Source: an uncultured Granulosicoccus sp. (lineage in GTDB: Bacteria > Pseudomonadota > Gammaproteobacteria > Granulosicoccales > Granulosicoccaceae). From it: DNA of 19,246 bases. The stretch covers positions 1-19,246 of the forward strand of contig CALDSR010000048.1 in assembly GCA_937924505.1 (NCBI GenBank), given 5' to 3'. The position numbers and the translations under genes are program-made. Shown piece by piece: positions 1 to 7,538 of the stretch. Within the stretch, counting starts at the first letter, position 1. The number at the start of each line of letters is the position of its first letter. The notes below the pieces were generated by a model that had not been told where the DNA came from, did not search any database, and saw only the letters and a program-made list of their open reading frames with translations.

Positions 1-54
1 TCATTGAGTCCAGTCAGATGCCCGGCTCCCCGCCCGGCGAGATAGCCCTCCGAA

Positions 55-141
55 GCCCGGGTGGCGAAATTGGTAGACGCAAGGGACTTAAAATCCCTCG
101 GTGGCAACACCGTGCCGGTTCAAGTCCGGCCCCGGGCACCA
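55..141 (+). tRNA. tRNA-Leu (anticodon UAA)
   Basis: This is a complete class II tRNA with an encoded CCA end. The acceptor stem pairs GCCCGGG (55-61) with CCCGGGC (131-137), followed by A138 and CCA 139-141. The anticodon arm is AGGGA / UCCCU around the loop CUUAAAA, so the anticodon is UAA (89-91), which reads leucine codons UUA and UUG. The long variable arm CGGUG-GCAA-CACCG (99-112) is typical of tRNA-Leu. The T arm is 114-130 with the loop UUCAAGU. The DNA just downstream is full of decayed insertion sequences, as is common beside tRNA genes. I found no second copy of the tRNA 3' end in the window that would mark an attachment site. Confidence 0.96.
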
Positions 142-294
142 CAACCAATACAACGAGATAGTTTTAGAGACGAAATCGATGCCTACGCCTAAAGTGGCGA
201 ATTTTGTTAAAGCCCAGCTAAGGAATCTCTTATTTATTCCAGTCAATACGCCAGTATTTAAATACGCCGTTATAAGTTTAAGGATTGCAGCGAA

Positions 295-938
295 TTCGCA
301 TCAAAGTACCTTTGCAGAAGCAGGATTTGAGAAGCTCCGGAAGAAAACTCGACGCGAGCAATTTCTCGATGAATATGGATAGATTCATCTCCTGGCAAGA
401 TCGCGTAGATGTCATTGAACCTCACTACCCATGTCTGGAGGCCGCGGTCGAACGGCTATTGGTAGTGAGAGAATGATGCATTAAATTCGCAAAGAAAATT
501 AATGGTACTTCGGCATGACGATGCATATCGGTGTTGATAGTAAAAGCAAGGTGGTTCACTCCATAGCGACAAGCTCAGTCAATATGCGTAACTCGCAGAT
601 GGTCAAGGACCTCCTGCACGGCGATGATACGCGCTTTTGGTGTGACTCTGCCTACACGGACCAGCGAAAGTCGATATTGGAGAAGGCCCCCTAACGCGCA
701 GGATTTCACACACAGAAAAGGTCTCCGTTATCGACAGCCAAGTAATGAGCAACTGCTACAGAAGAAGAGAAAAAGACGAAGTCGAAAGTCAGAGCCATAG
801 TGGAACACGTTTTTCAGGTCTCCATACAGATTATTGAATTCACCAGGACCCGCTATAAAGGAATGAAGAAAAACACCGTACATGTCGTGACCAACCTAGC
901 ACTGGTCAATATCTACATGACAAGGAAACGGTTGTAAC
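295..938 (+). pseudogene. IS5-family transposase remnant (frameshifted, internally deleted)
   Basis: Three blocks in different frames add up to a broken DDE transposase of the IS5 family. The N-terminal block ends with KKTRREQFLDE (to about 380), then the frame shifts to DRFISWQDRVDVIEPHYP (about 376-430). After a junction near 436-475 the middle block resumes at MHxIRKENxWYFGM (476-517), where two glutamine codons have become TAA. It continues through HIGVDSKS and the second catalytic Asp in CDSAY (about 643-657) to TAA at 692-694. One extra C in the C-run just before that stop shifts the frame to NAQDFTHRKG. A further shift near 775-785 leads to the VEH block with the catalytic Glu and to RYKGMKKNT, ending at TAA 936-938. 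About 100 residues between the EPHYP and MHQ blocks are missing. It cannot make a working transposase. Terminal inverted repeats were not located. Confidence 0.85.
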
Positions 939-1116
939 GGTTAGTAAATTAGTGCGCCAAATGAATAGATATCGAGCTTGAAACGCCCGACATCTATTCC
1001 AACACGACAGCTAATACGGTCGAATAACGACAATTGCTGCAAATAGAGAACAATCTGAAATCAGTTACTTTCTTGCATCAATTAATCAGATGTTCCCTAA
1101 ATATTAATTCCAGCGA
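939..1116. other. Non-coding stretch between IS remnant and DUF4382 gene
   Basis: AT-rich DNA with no supported gene. It probably contains the eroded right flank of the IS5 element and the 3' flank of the minus-strand lipoprotein gene. No convincing terminator hairpin with a T-run was seen. Confidence 0.4.
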
Positions 1117-2139
1117 TTAATTATTAACCTCTTCGTTGGTGTCCGCAACGGCTTGAGTACAACCATCTTCAGTTAGTGGAACCGGGCACTCAACGGTCTG
1201 ACCTACAGCAATAGTAAACTCGGCTATTTGATCTTCAGGATTTGGTATGGTTAATTCTTCAAGTTGATCCGCATCGTCAGGCTCATCGTGACAGCTTACC
1301 GCAAGTGTGTAGTCGCCAGCCTCCAAGTAGGACAACGAGAATGCGCCATTCTTAAGAGAAGCAGAGGTGATAGGCGCAACTTTGAGATTGTCATTGTTTG
1401 ACAACAGCTCGGCATCAAAGTTATCTCCAAAATCTCCAAGCGCAATTCCGTGCCCAGGGTAAAGATAAACACTTCCAGCAGTACCGCCTAGATCTAGTGC
1501 TGTGCAAGAACTATTTGCTTGCAGTGTTGTGTGGTTAATCGTTCCGGTAACCAATGCGGCCTGATCAACTGAAATAATACGCACGCCTCGCGGTTTAAGA
1601 ATATATCGATCCGGACCCGGGTTATACGTCATGGATTGTTGTAATCCAAACTCCACAACCATGCTTTGCTTGGAAGTAGGTTCTATTGTGAAACCTCCAA
1701 GTTTTAAAACATTTGAGGGTACCTTGAGTGGCTTGGTGCCTTCGGCATCAACGACATAGTTCCCGTTTTCAGAATCATCGACGACCTGAATAAGCATATT
1801 CGAGTAGTCACCGACAGGCAATTCAACTGAGTCCACAACCAGTCTTCGATCTTCGCCTTGCACGGTAAGTAGATCGAGTGTGAAAGTTTCAGCCTCTTGA
1901 CCGTCTTCACTGCTGGCAAATGTCTCTACGACAATATCACCACTTTCGTCGTCCGAATTTCGTCGAAAGGTTATGCTTTCAACAGTAACGACAACTTCAG
2001 ATGCGTTTTCAACTGCCGCGTCTGAGAAACTCAGATCCACATTGGTCACACCAGATTGACTAGATGTGTCGCTGCATGCAGCCAGTGCCAAAAGAGCAAG
2101 GATTTGAAAGTGTGCGGTTACGTATTTTAAATATTTCAC
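1117..2139 (-). CDS. DUF4382-domain lipoprotein
   Basis: Predicted 340-residue cell-envelope lipoprotein of unknown function. From a GTG start at 2139 the N-terminus is a compact signal peptide (VKYLKYVTAHFQ, then ILALLALAAC) with a lipobox L-A-A-C and the lipidated Cys at residue 22. An in-frame start at 2274 exists but would put about 45 hydrophobic, unrelated residues ahead of that signal. I therefore prefer the GTG, though its ribosome binding site is weak. The first half after the signal resembles the DUF4382 beta-sandwich family: a hydrophobic strand pattern, TLDLLTVQG, LPVGDYSNMLIQVVDD, a VPSNVLKLGGF block and a closing YILKPRGVRI. The C-terminal half, with an ALVTGTI strand and LEAGDYTLAV, looks like a second carboxypeptidase-regulatory or Cna-B type beta domain. 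The tail is acidic. The gene stands alone between IS remnants, so context does not suggest a role. Confidence 0.72.
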   Translation of the reverse strand: MKYLKYVTAHFQILALLALAACSDTSSQSGVTNVDLSFSDAAVENASEVVVTVESITFRRNSDDESGDIVVETFASSEDGQEAETFTLDLLTVQGEDRRLVVDSVELPVGDYSNMLIQVVDDSENGNYVVDAEGTKPLKVPSNVLKLGGFTIEPTSKQSMVVEFGLQQSMTYNPGPDRYILKPRGVRIISVDQAALVTGTINHTTLQANSSCTALDLGGTAGSVYLYPGHGIALGDFGDNFDAELLSNNDNLKVAPITSASLKNGAFSLSYLEAGDYTLAVSCHDEPDDADQLEELTIPNPEDQIAEFTIAVGQTVECPVPLTEDGCTQAVADTNEEVNN

Positions 2140-2274
2140 AATAAATACCCACAATAGAGAAAAATGTTGGACTAATTTAGCAACCGTAGCAATACACATA
2201 CCACCGGTGACCGCAAGAATCACAAATAGGTTAATTTCGCCAGATTTGATAGGTAGCACCGTACCGAAAAACAT

Positions 2275-2639
2275 CGCGGAAGCCCTATACTTAACCCTTC
2301 GCTTAGTGTGCGAGCGTCAGCGACTTGAACGCCCAATAGAAGTCAAGGGCCTTCTTGAAAGTCCCAAGGCTGATATCGTAGCCACGTATTACGAGGAAAA
2401 TAATCAGGATAAAAAAAGACCCAGATAGCAACTTCATAGAAGTACGCCGCACGTGCCGACAAGTGCGATACAACATACCAGCGGTACCGGTGATTGTGCA
2501 CGGTTGTCATTGGCGTGGTTGGTAGAATAATTCTGGTTCCGCCTTCACTACTAATGCCCTGTATCAAACTGATTAAATGAAGCGAGTAACTGGCAACATC
2601 GAGACTATACCTGTGCCAACACCTTACGCGCTTCACCGG
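2275..2639. other. No recognisable gene; possible IS66 flank
   Basis: The only open stretch reads rightwards to a stop at 2426-2428. Its coding part (from about 2284, ALYLTLRLVCERQRLERP) has no family that I recognise. The region immediately below 2640 lies downstream of the IS66 tnpC stop and may hold the eroded end of that element. No intact terminal repeat could be paired. Confidence 0.35.
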
Positions 2640-2999
2640 TTACAGGTGTAAACCGTAAGCGGCGTAGCGGCTCACAATTTCTTCGGGCGTGATCACCGAT
2701 GGCAACAATGCGTCGATGTCGCTGGGGCTTACCACATTCGGTTATTCTGTCAGCAGGACACTTAACTACTTTTACGGGTTATGCTCATTGGCTCGGGCTG
2801 CTTCGATTGGGCTGAACAAGCGAGCCGTGGAATCTGCACCGGACTAGGTGTCGGCGAAGAGAAAATTATTACGCGCGATTGCGATGGTCTTGGCCACATG
2901 TTCTGATTTGATATTCGAGATTGGTAAACGTGGGTCGTGGCTATACGTTTACAGAATTTTCCCATGAACTTGCTGCTCTTTGATTGCCGCCCATTTTTC
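2640..2999 (-). pseudogene. IS66-family transposase (TnpC) C-terminal remnant
   Basis: A single minus-strand frame from 2999 down to TAA at 2642-2640 reads as the C-terminal part of an IS66-type TnpC transposase. Recognisable blocks are EKWAAIKEQQVHGKIL, then DPRLPIS with the following IARNNFLFADT, then ARLFSPIEAARANEHNP, and finally SPSDIDALLP with TPEEIVSRYAAYG. These follow the family order: the D-R-L-P-I-D-N region, the GRKNFLF-type segment, the SLIETAKANG-type segment, and the terminal ALLPW. In-frame stop codons interrupt it (for example TAA at 2951-2949 and TAG at 2846-2844, with three more near 2775-2740). About 15 codons before DPRLP appear deleted. The reading frame is otherwise continuous, so decay has been mainly by point mutation. 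The N-terminal two thirds and the accessory genes tnpA and tnpB are absent. Confidence 0.8.
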
Positions 3000-3189
3000 G
3001 GCCGTACGTCGGTTCCGTCGAGGATTCATCGCTCATCTTCCAATCAATAAAAGGAAAATCAAGCTTTACTGAGAGCCCATGCACTATCAACATGTGCTGG
3101 GTGGAGCGCTTACCCAACACCCAGTGGCACGGGGCGAGACATTACCCGGGGCGACATATTCAAAGTCGCTGTGTGGAGTAATTACAATA

Positions 3190-3368
3190 TGGGTGCTCTG
3201 CTAGAGCAAATTCGTTTCATTCGCGTTGGCACGCTGGATGAACCAAACCTTCTGCCTCCCGATGTACATATTTATACGCGGTCAAAACTGCCTTAGGTTA
3301 CGTTGCCAAATGGCCTTCAGAAATTTGATGGGATGTACTCTAGTCAAAGTCACGCCAACTGGTGCTAA
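3190..3368 (+). pseudogene. GFA-family (CENP-V/GFA-like) protein C-terminal remnant
   Basis: One frame reads IRFIRVGTLDEPNLLPPDVH and continues IYTRSKLP, stop, VTLPNGLQKF, ending at TAA 3366-3368. The pattern VGTLD-P-PPD-HI-T-SK-PW is typical of the C-terminus of GFA-fold proteins, the zinc-binding family named after a glutathione-dependent formaldehyde-activating enzyme. The conserved Trp after SKLP is replaced by TAG (TGG to TAG), which inactivates the frame. The N-terminal zinc-binding part with its C-x-C and C-x2-C motifs is not visible upstream. That sequence instead abuts the IS66 remnant, so the insertion may have removed the front of the gene. The assignment rests on about 50 residues. 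Confidence 0.6.
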
Positions 3369-3398
3369 ATATACCGAAATTTAAATAGACGGTACAAG

Positions 3399-4502
3399 TT
3401 AAATCTGCACCTGTTGCGAAACAAATTCGATTTCCTTTAGAACCTCTTCATACACATAGTTTGCCCCACCTACCAAGTTCAAGGAAGCAATCAAAACCGA
3501 CACATATTCAGCCAACTTATCCTCACCAGCGACATCACGATTTTCAATCCAGTTTGACAGCAAGGCCGGGGCAATCGAAGCCTGGACGAAATTAAGCGCA
3601 CTCTTGAGACGCTGATCCGAATCTGATCCACGATTACTAAATATTGACAAGGACGCTAAAGCATAAACTCCCTCCAGCTCCATCATCCTTGCTTTTGCGA
3701 TCTCAGAAAACTCCCTGAAATTCAATCGGGCAACGTCATCAACCGGAGTTTCAAAGCCGACATCATCCAGCAAAATTCCATCACTGAATAAACCTGAAAA
3801 TATACCAAGGAATATTTTATCCAGAAGTTCAAGTGTTTCAATATCGAGAACGACTGAGCCGTCCAGCGGATCATATATAGTCGAATTAAAGTAGGCTACA
3901 TTGTCAGCCATCTCTATCGTTTGTTGAAATGTTTCCACAGCACCATTTAATTTTTGCACTAATTCAATCGAATTTTGTACAGATGCTTCCCCAAGCTGCA
4001 ACTCCAGTTGCGTTATTTGATCCTTTAATCCAAACAAAATTGAATTCATTGCATTGAGAGAATATTCTCCTGGAGCATCAGTCTCAGACAGACTAGGGAG
4101 AGGTTCAACTACAATTCGCCTTTCGACAACACCTCCGACCTTGATGAGAGTTTCAGCGTGGAAATCGATAGCTTGGGGCATGATCAATAACTGCTCGATA
4201 TTGCCTTGCGAATCCGACCATACAACCTGACTCAAAGAACTATCTCCAGTTGTCGATTCATACGTAACAAGATCTGGAACATTACTCACGCTCAAATCTA
4301 CACTGAAGCTTTCAAGCGGCCGATAGGTTTCGACAATACCATTGGAGTCTTGATCCGCAAAAGTTGCCCCAGCCAAATCCAACATCGCTTCATCGGTGCT
4401 ACTCGAAGTGCGCGAGCAAGACGATACAATGCCTATCAAGACAGCTGAGACAAAAACGGGTATCAGTCTTGCGGATTTTTCAGAGAAATTGAAATAGATC
4501 AC
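3399..4502 (-). CDS. Predicted lipoprotein of unknown function
   Basis: Encodes 367 residues from a GTG start at 4502. The N-terminus carries Lys9 and Arg12, then a hydrophobic run and the lipobox V-S-S-C with Cys29, so it should be a lipid-anchored envelope protein. I do not recognise the family. After the anchor comes a polar segment with DQDSNGIVE (residues about 50-58), which has the spacing of a calcium-binding dockerin or EF-hand-like loop (D-x-D-x-N-G). The middle and C-terminal parts look mostly helical, rich in Glu, Leu and Ser (for example LKDQITQLELQLGEASVQ), and may form coiled coils. No catalytic motif is evident. It is transcribed away from the lyase-like lipoprotein at 4645. 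The two genes share the 142-bp spacer, so they may share regulation. Confidence 0.65.
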   Translation of the reverse strand: MIYFNFSEKSARLIPVFVSAVLIGIVSSCSRTSSSTDEAMLDLAGATFADQDSNGIVETYRPLESFSVDLSVSNVPDLVTYESTTGDSSLSQVVWSDSQGNIEQLLIMPQAIDFHAETLIKVGGVVERRIVVEPLPSLSETDAPGEYSLNAMNSILFGLKDQITQLELQLGEASVQNSIELVQKLNGAVETFQQTIEMADNVAYFNSTIYDPLDGSVVLDIETLELLDKIFLGIFSGLFSDGILLDDVGFETPVDDVARLNFREFSEIAKARMMELEGVYALASLSIFSNRGSDSDQRLKSALNFVQASIAPALLSNWIENRDVAGEDKLAEYVSVLIASLNLVGGANYVYEEVLKEIEFVSQQVQI

Positions 4503-4644
4503 AACAGATAACCCGAGATCAAAAAGGTATTATCGGCAGTCCGGACTGATCATAAAACATAAGGTCGTGTTTCTAGCGATTATGGATGCATCTCCATTTA
4601 TTCCGTATTGCAACATTAAAATGCCAAGGAGAGCACGTTAGTTC
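4503..4644. promoter_or_regulatory. Divergent promoter region with two palindromes
   Basis: This spacer lies between two oppositely transcribed lipoprotein genes and must hold both start regions. It contains a perfect 12-bp palindrome CAGTCCGGACTG at 4537-4548. A nested dyad ATGGA-N6-TCCAT at 4582-4597 encloses the 8-bp palindrome GATGCATC (4585-4592). Either could be an operator. I could not assign -35 and -10 boxes with confidence. Confidence 0.35.
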
Positions 4645-5769
4645 TTGTCACCTGATCAACATCCTCCGGATCTAGCCGTTAAAAGAACGTGTTCCTTATC
4701 TATGGCGGGATTTCCCATGCATTGCCGATGCTTAGGCTTGATATGCCTCGTGCTTTCAATCCAAAGTTGCGGTGAAAGCAATTTGCCGCTAAATGGTTCT
4801 TCGCCTGCGCCTTTACCTAGCGCATCTGTTGATGTAGAAGAAGATAATCAAATTGTTCTACCCAGCGCACAGTTGAGTGAAGTCGATGGGAATGCTCTGC
4901 CCCCAAATTTGGGCGAAGCACAACAAAGTTTGGCCCCCGCTAGCGAGCTACCCACACCTGAACCTACACCAGAACCCACACCGGGACCCGTCGGTTTAAA
5001 CGTTGGTGGCACGCCTATCGAACAGGCAGATTGGACCATTCGTTCACACGACAACCTTTCCTTTGGAAATCACTTGAGCGATGCCGGATTTACAAACAGC
5101 AACCCGATGAGATCAGATTCGGTGCGCATAACAGTAAAAAAAGGATCTCATCGAGGCAACGATGCCTATTTCGTACTACCACCTGGTGTGCAAGAAGCAT
5201 GGGTCAGTTACTGTATCCGGTTCGGATCGAACTGGACTACCTCGGTTGGCGGAAAACTCCCCGGATTTTCAGGAGACTCAAGCCCCACAAACGGTGGACA
5301 GGGCGGAAAGCCATCAAGCGGTAATAATGCATGGTCAGCGCGCATGCTGTATGGCACGTATGACACCACGACCAACGCAATCCCGTTAGGGGTTTACGTG
5401 TACCACTCTGCTTATTCAGAAAGAAGTAATTATGGTGATCCAGACTGGTGGGCTCCTTTACCCGATAGATTGTTCTCACAGGCTTTTAGAGCTAATCACA
5501 ATAGATGGTATGCGATAAAACAGCGAATAAAAATGAATTCGAAAGGCGTATCGAATGGGCTCATCGAGGGATGGATAGATGGCTCAAAATTATATTCCAG
5601 AGATCAATTACATTTTACGGATAACGATGAATTTCGCGAGATATATCGCTTCTGGCTAGATGTCTATCATGGCGGATCTGAAACTTCACCTCACGATCAA
5701 CATGTCTATTTTGACCAGATAAATTACTCAATTGGTAGCGATGAAACGCATGCAAATTGTCAGAATTAA
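4645..5769 (+). CDS. Lipoprotein with polysaccharide lyase 14-like domain
   Basis: 374 residues from TTG 4645, which has AAGGAG at 4626-4631 but at a long 13-nt spacing. ATG 4702 (355 residues) would give a more standard signal peptide. In both cases a hydrophobic stretch ends at IQSC (Cys42 from the TTG), a plausible though imperfect lipobox. A low-complexity segment follows, with the linker PTPEPTPEPTPGP at residues 103-115. The C-terminal domain (about 128-370) has the layout of PL14-type beta-jelly-roll lyases: WVSYCIRFGSNW, GGKLPGFSGD, NNAWSARMLYG, YVYHSAY, NRWYAIKQRIKMN, GLIEGWIDG, FWLDVYHGG and a final VYFDQINYS. Known relatives cleave alginate or glucuronan. The substrate here is inferred only, and catalytic residues were not mapped. 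The protein may degrade polysaccharide at the cell surface. It converges on hipA, 36 bp away. Confidence 0.7.
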   Translation: MSPDQHPPDLAVKRTCSLSMAGFPMHCRCLGLICLVLSIQSCGESNLPLNGSSPAPLPSASVDVEEDNQIVLPSAQLSEVDGNALPPNLGEAQQSLAPASELPTPEPTPEPTPGPVGLNVGGTPIEQADWTIRSHDNLSFGNHLSDAGFTNSNPMRSDSVRITVKKGSHRGNDAYFVLPPGVQEAWVSYCIRFGSNWTTSVGGKLPGFSGDSSPTNGGQGGKPSSGNNAWSARMLYGTYDTTTNAIPLGVYVYHSAYSERSNYGDPDWWAPLPDRLFSQAFRANHNRWYAIKQRIKMNSKGVSNGLIEGWIDGSKLYSRDQLHFTDNDEFREIYRFWLDVYHGGSETSPHDQHVYFDQINYSIGSDETHANCQN

Positions 5770-5805
5770 AAAGTAATCCGACGATTTTTTACAACAAAGC
5801 GTATC

Positions 5806-7107
5806 TCATTGCAAACGCTTCAACCGACGCATAAAAGCCATCATCAACGAATCCACCAATCCTTGCGGAAAATCACCCGGTAACTGCTCAATCGTTTTCT
5901 GAAACGCAGCATCAGCCTCCCCGACAAGCTCATCAAGCACATCGGCAATAAACTCCCGAGATAATCCACACTCAAGCCCGGTATCAACAAGATGCCGACG
6001 TTGAACAAGCTCAACATTGTATTGATTGGATTTTCCAAAACTCATCGCCAGCTTGAATTCCTTATGTGTCAGATGTCCTGCATCAAAAGAAGGTTGAATT
6101 GTTAACACATCATACAAAGGCGTCATCCTGAACCTACCCTGCGTGGACAAGGCAATACTGAAATTCTTCGCATGCCCATCCGTCGCACCCATCAGCCAGA
6201 ACAACACGTGCGTCTTGAAAAAATCCCGCCTGTCTGTCAGCGCTTCATCACTACCTTGCAACACCTCAAAGATGCTCTTGATGCCAGGCCCACCTTCGTT
6301 CTGGTATTTTCGGGTCGATGGTATCGACAATGCCTGACAACAATCCTCTTGCGGCAACCGAATTAAACGCGACTTATCAATCCACTTCCTGTCAAATCGC
6401 TCTATAACCAACGCTTTCCGATCATCGAAGGTCAACACCTGTGTGGTCGCCGTCCGCAGCCCGAACGCACGCAACAACTGCAAGCAAAGATGCTCATTCT
6501 CAACACTGTCCGACAAATCCATGCCGTTTGCCAAGCGACCAATTTGCGGCTTGATAATATGCGTGGTGGGGGTAGTACCCGCCGGTTCAATCCATTGACC
6601 ATCACGGAGTAGCAGTGCGGTTTTTTCCTGAGCACCCGCGACAGATATTCGAAAATCATTTTCCCGACGAATACCCAATGGCGCAATATCAAGTTCATCA
6701 AGCAGCTTCCCGATAGCCTGATCACCAAGCTCCTTACCGGTCAAATTACCCGACGGCTGCGGCTCTTCATCCTCGGCCAGAAATTGCAAGGCACCCACAC
6801 AATCGCGCCCGATCTCAGATAGTAAACTAAACGCATCCGTACCTTGCGCACCGACACGCTCTGCAACACGCGTGCGAATCGGTCCATAGTCGGGCAATAG
6901 ATTGTCGAACACAGCGATGACTTGCTCACCCACAAACTGATCTTCACGCAGCGGCAAAGAGATGGAAACCGGTGAAGCATGCTCCCATGCAAGCCAGCGG
7001 GAATCGTATTGAAAACGAATAGCACCCGTAGACTCACGATTCAACTGACCGACAGGGCGCTCGTTAACGAATACATTCAACGGCGCATAGCGAATACGTT
7101 TAGCCAT
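5806..7107 (-). CDS. hipA: HipA serine/threonine kinase toxin
   Basis: 433 residues from ATG 7107, close to the 440 of E. coli HipA. In E. coli this kinase phosphorylates glutamyl-tRNA synthetase, causing a starvation-like arrest and persistence. The N-terminal HipA domain (about 8-110) contains VFVNERPVGQL and DNLLPDYG. The kinase body follows. Key residues line up with the E. coli protein, offset by about one to five: the loop ISVAGAQEKTALL with the autophosphorylated-serine equivalent Ser155, Lys186 in IIKP, Asp310 and Asn315 in GATDGHAKNFS, and Asp333 in PLYDV. The LPQEDCCQAL and VIERFDR blocks are also present. No key residue is missing, so it should be active. An upstream in-frame start at 7158 lies inside hipB. 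The chosen ATG overlaps the hipB end by 8 bp (ATGGCTAA), which suggests translational coupling. The target here is inferred from the family. Confidence 0.95.
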   Translation of the reverse strand: MAKRIRYAPLNVFVNERPVGQLNRESTGAIRFQYDSRWLAWEHASPVSISLPLREDQFVGEQVIAVFDNLLPDYGPIRTRVAERVGAQGTDAFSLLSEIGRDCVGALQFLAEDEEPQPSGNLTGKELGDQAIGKLLDELDIAPLGIRRENDFRISVAGAQEKTALLLRDGQWIEPAGTTPTTHIIKPQIGRLANGMDLSDSVENEHLCLQLLRAFGLRTATTQVLTFDDRKALVIERFDRKWIDKSRLIRLPQEDCCQALSIPSTRKYQNEGGPGIKSIFEVLQGSDEALTDRRDFFKTHVLFWLMGATDGHAKNFSIALSTQGRFRMTPLYDVLTIQPSFDAGHLTHKEFKLAMSFGKSNQYNVELVQRRHLVDTGLECGLSREFIADVLDELVGEADAAFQKTIEQLPGDFPQGLVDSLMMAFMRRLKRLQ

Positions 7108-7363
7108 CCTGATCAGTGACTTCCAGATGCTCGGTGGTGCCCTTGCTTCTATTCGCAATCAGAAGCTCAAGCCCAAGCGCCGCACACAAATCAAACAGCG
7201 TTTCAAGCTTGGTCCCGGGGGAGCCATTTTCAATTTTCGAGATGGTTTCCTGCCAGATGCCACTGCGCTTCGCCAGCGCTTGCTGACTAAGTCCCTGGCT
7301 TTTCCGGGCGCGGCGCAGGACATTTCCGATGTCTTTGTGTGATCGGGCTAATTGGGGTTGCAT
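7100..7363 (-). CDS. hipB: HipB antitoxin, Xre-type DNA-binding protein
   Basis: 87 residues from ATG 7363, close to the 88 of E. coli HipB. This start has GAGGAG seven bases upstream. A start 13 codons earlier at 7402 is in frame but lies inside the operator region. The helix-turn-helix (about residues 11-65) reads VLRRARKSQGLSQQALAKRS and then GIWQETISKIENG, a standard Xre/Cro fold. The tail after LELLIANRSKG is short and polar; in E. coli the HipB C-terminus is the flexible part attacked by Lon. HipB neutralises HipA by complex formation and represses its own operon. The dyad array just upstream (7385-7485) fits that role. It is the first gene of the operon, with hipA overlapping its last 8 bp. 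Confidence 0.93.
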   Translation of the reverse strand: MQPQLARSHKDIGNVLRRARKSQGLSQQALAKRSGIWQETISKIENGSPGTKLETLFDLCAALGLELLIANRSKGTTEHLEVTDQDG

Positions 7364-7384
7364 GCGCCGCTCCTCGTTCTTGTA

Positions 7385-7485
7385 AAATGACCTGTAGATC
7401 ATACATACAATTTATGATCCAAAAATCATAAAAAGATATTATGACTCACAGATCATAACAGAATATTATGAGCTAGAGGCCATAT
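7385..7485. promoter_or_regulatory. Four phased operator-like dyads upstream of hipBA
   Basis: Four copies of a 20-bp dyad TTATGA-N8-TCATAA start exactly 27 bp apart. The copies are 7385-7404 (AAATGA / TCATAC), 7412-7431 (perfect), 7439-7458 (perfect) and 7466-7485 (TTATGA / CCATAT). The two inner copies are exact inverted repeats and the outer two are degenerate. The innermost copy lies 22 bp from the hipB ATG. E. coli HipB binds four operators of the form TATCC-N8-GGATA. The core here, TATGA-N8-TCATA, keeps the outer TAT/ATA and the 8-bp spacer but changes the inner bases. Binding by this HipB is inferred. Confidence 0.75.
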
Positions 7486-7538
7486 TGAATCGAACGGATG
7501 CGCTTGGTGAAATGTTGTTACGAAGTCGAATACAAAGG

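Noticed and set aside
101..382. A 93-codon gene starting inside the tRNA
   Set aside because: It begins within the tRNA-Leu sequence. Only its last part matches anything, the N-terminus of the broken IS5 transposase.
1..3400. A tRNA-derived attachment-site duplication marking an integrated island
   Set aside because: No second copy of the tRNA 3' end sequence was found in the window and no integrase gene is present, so an island boundary cannot be claimed.
5797..5820. Inverted repeat AAGCGT-N12-ACGCTT between the lyase-like gene and hipA as a bidirectional terminator
   Set aside because: The stem is only six base pairs with a 12-nt loop, it overlaps the hipA 3' end, and no T-run follows it in either direction.
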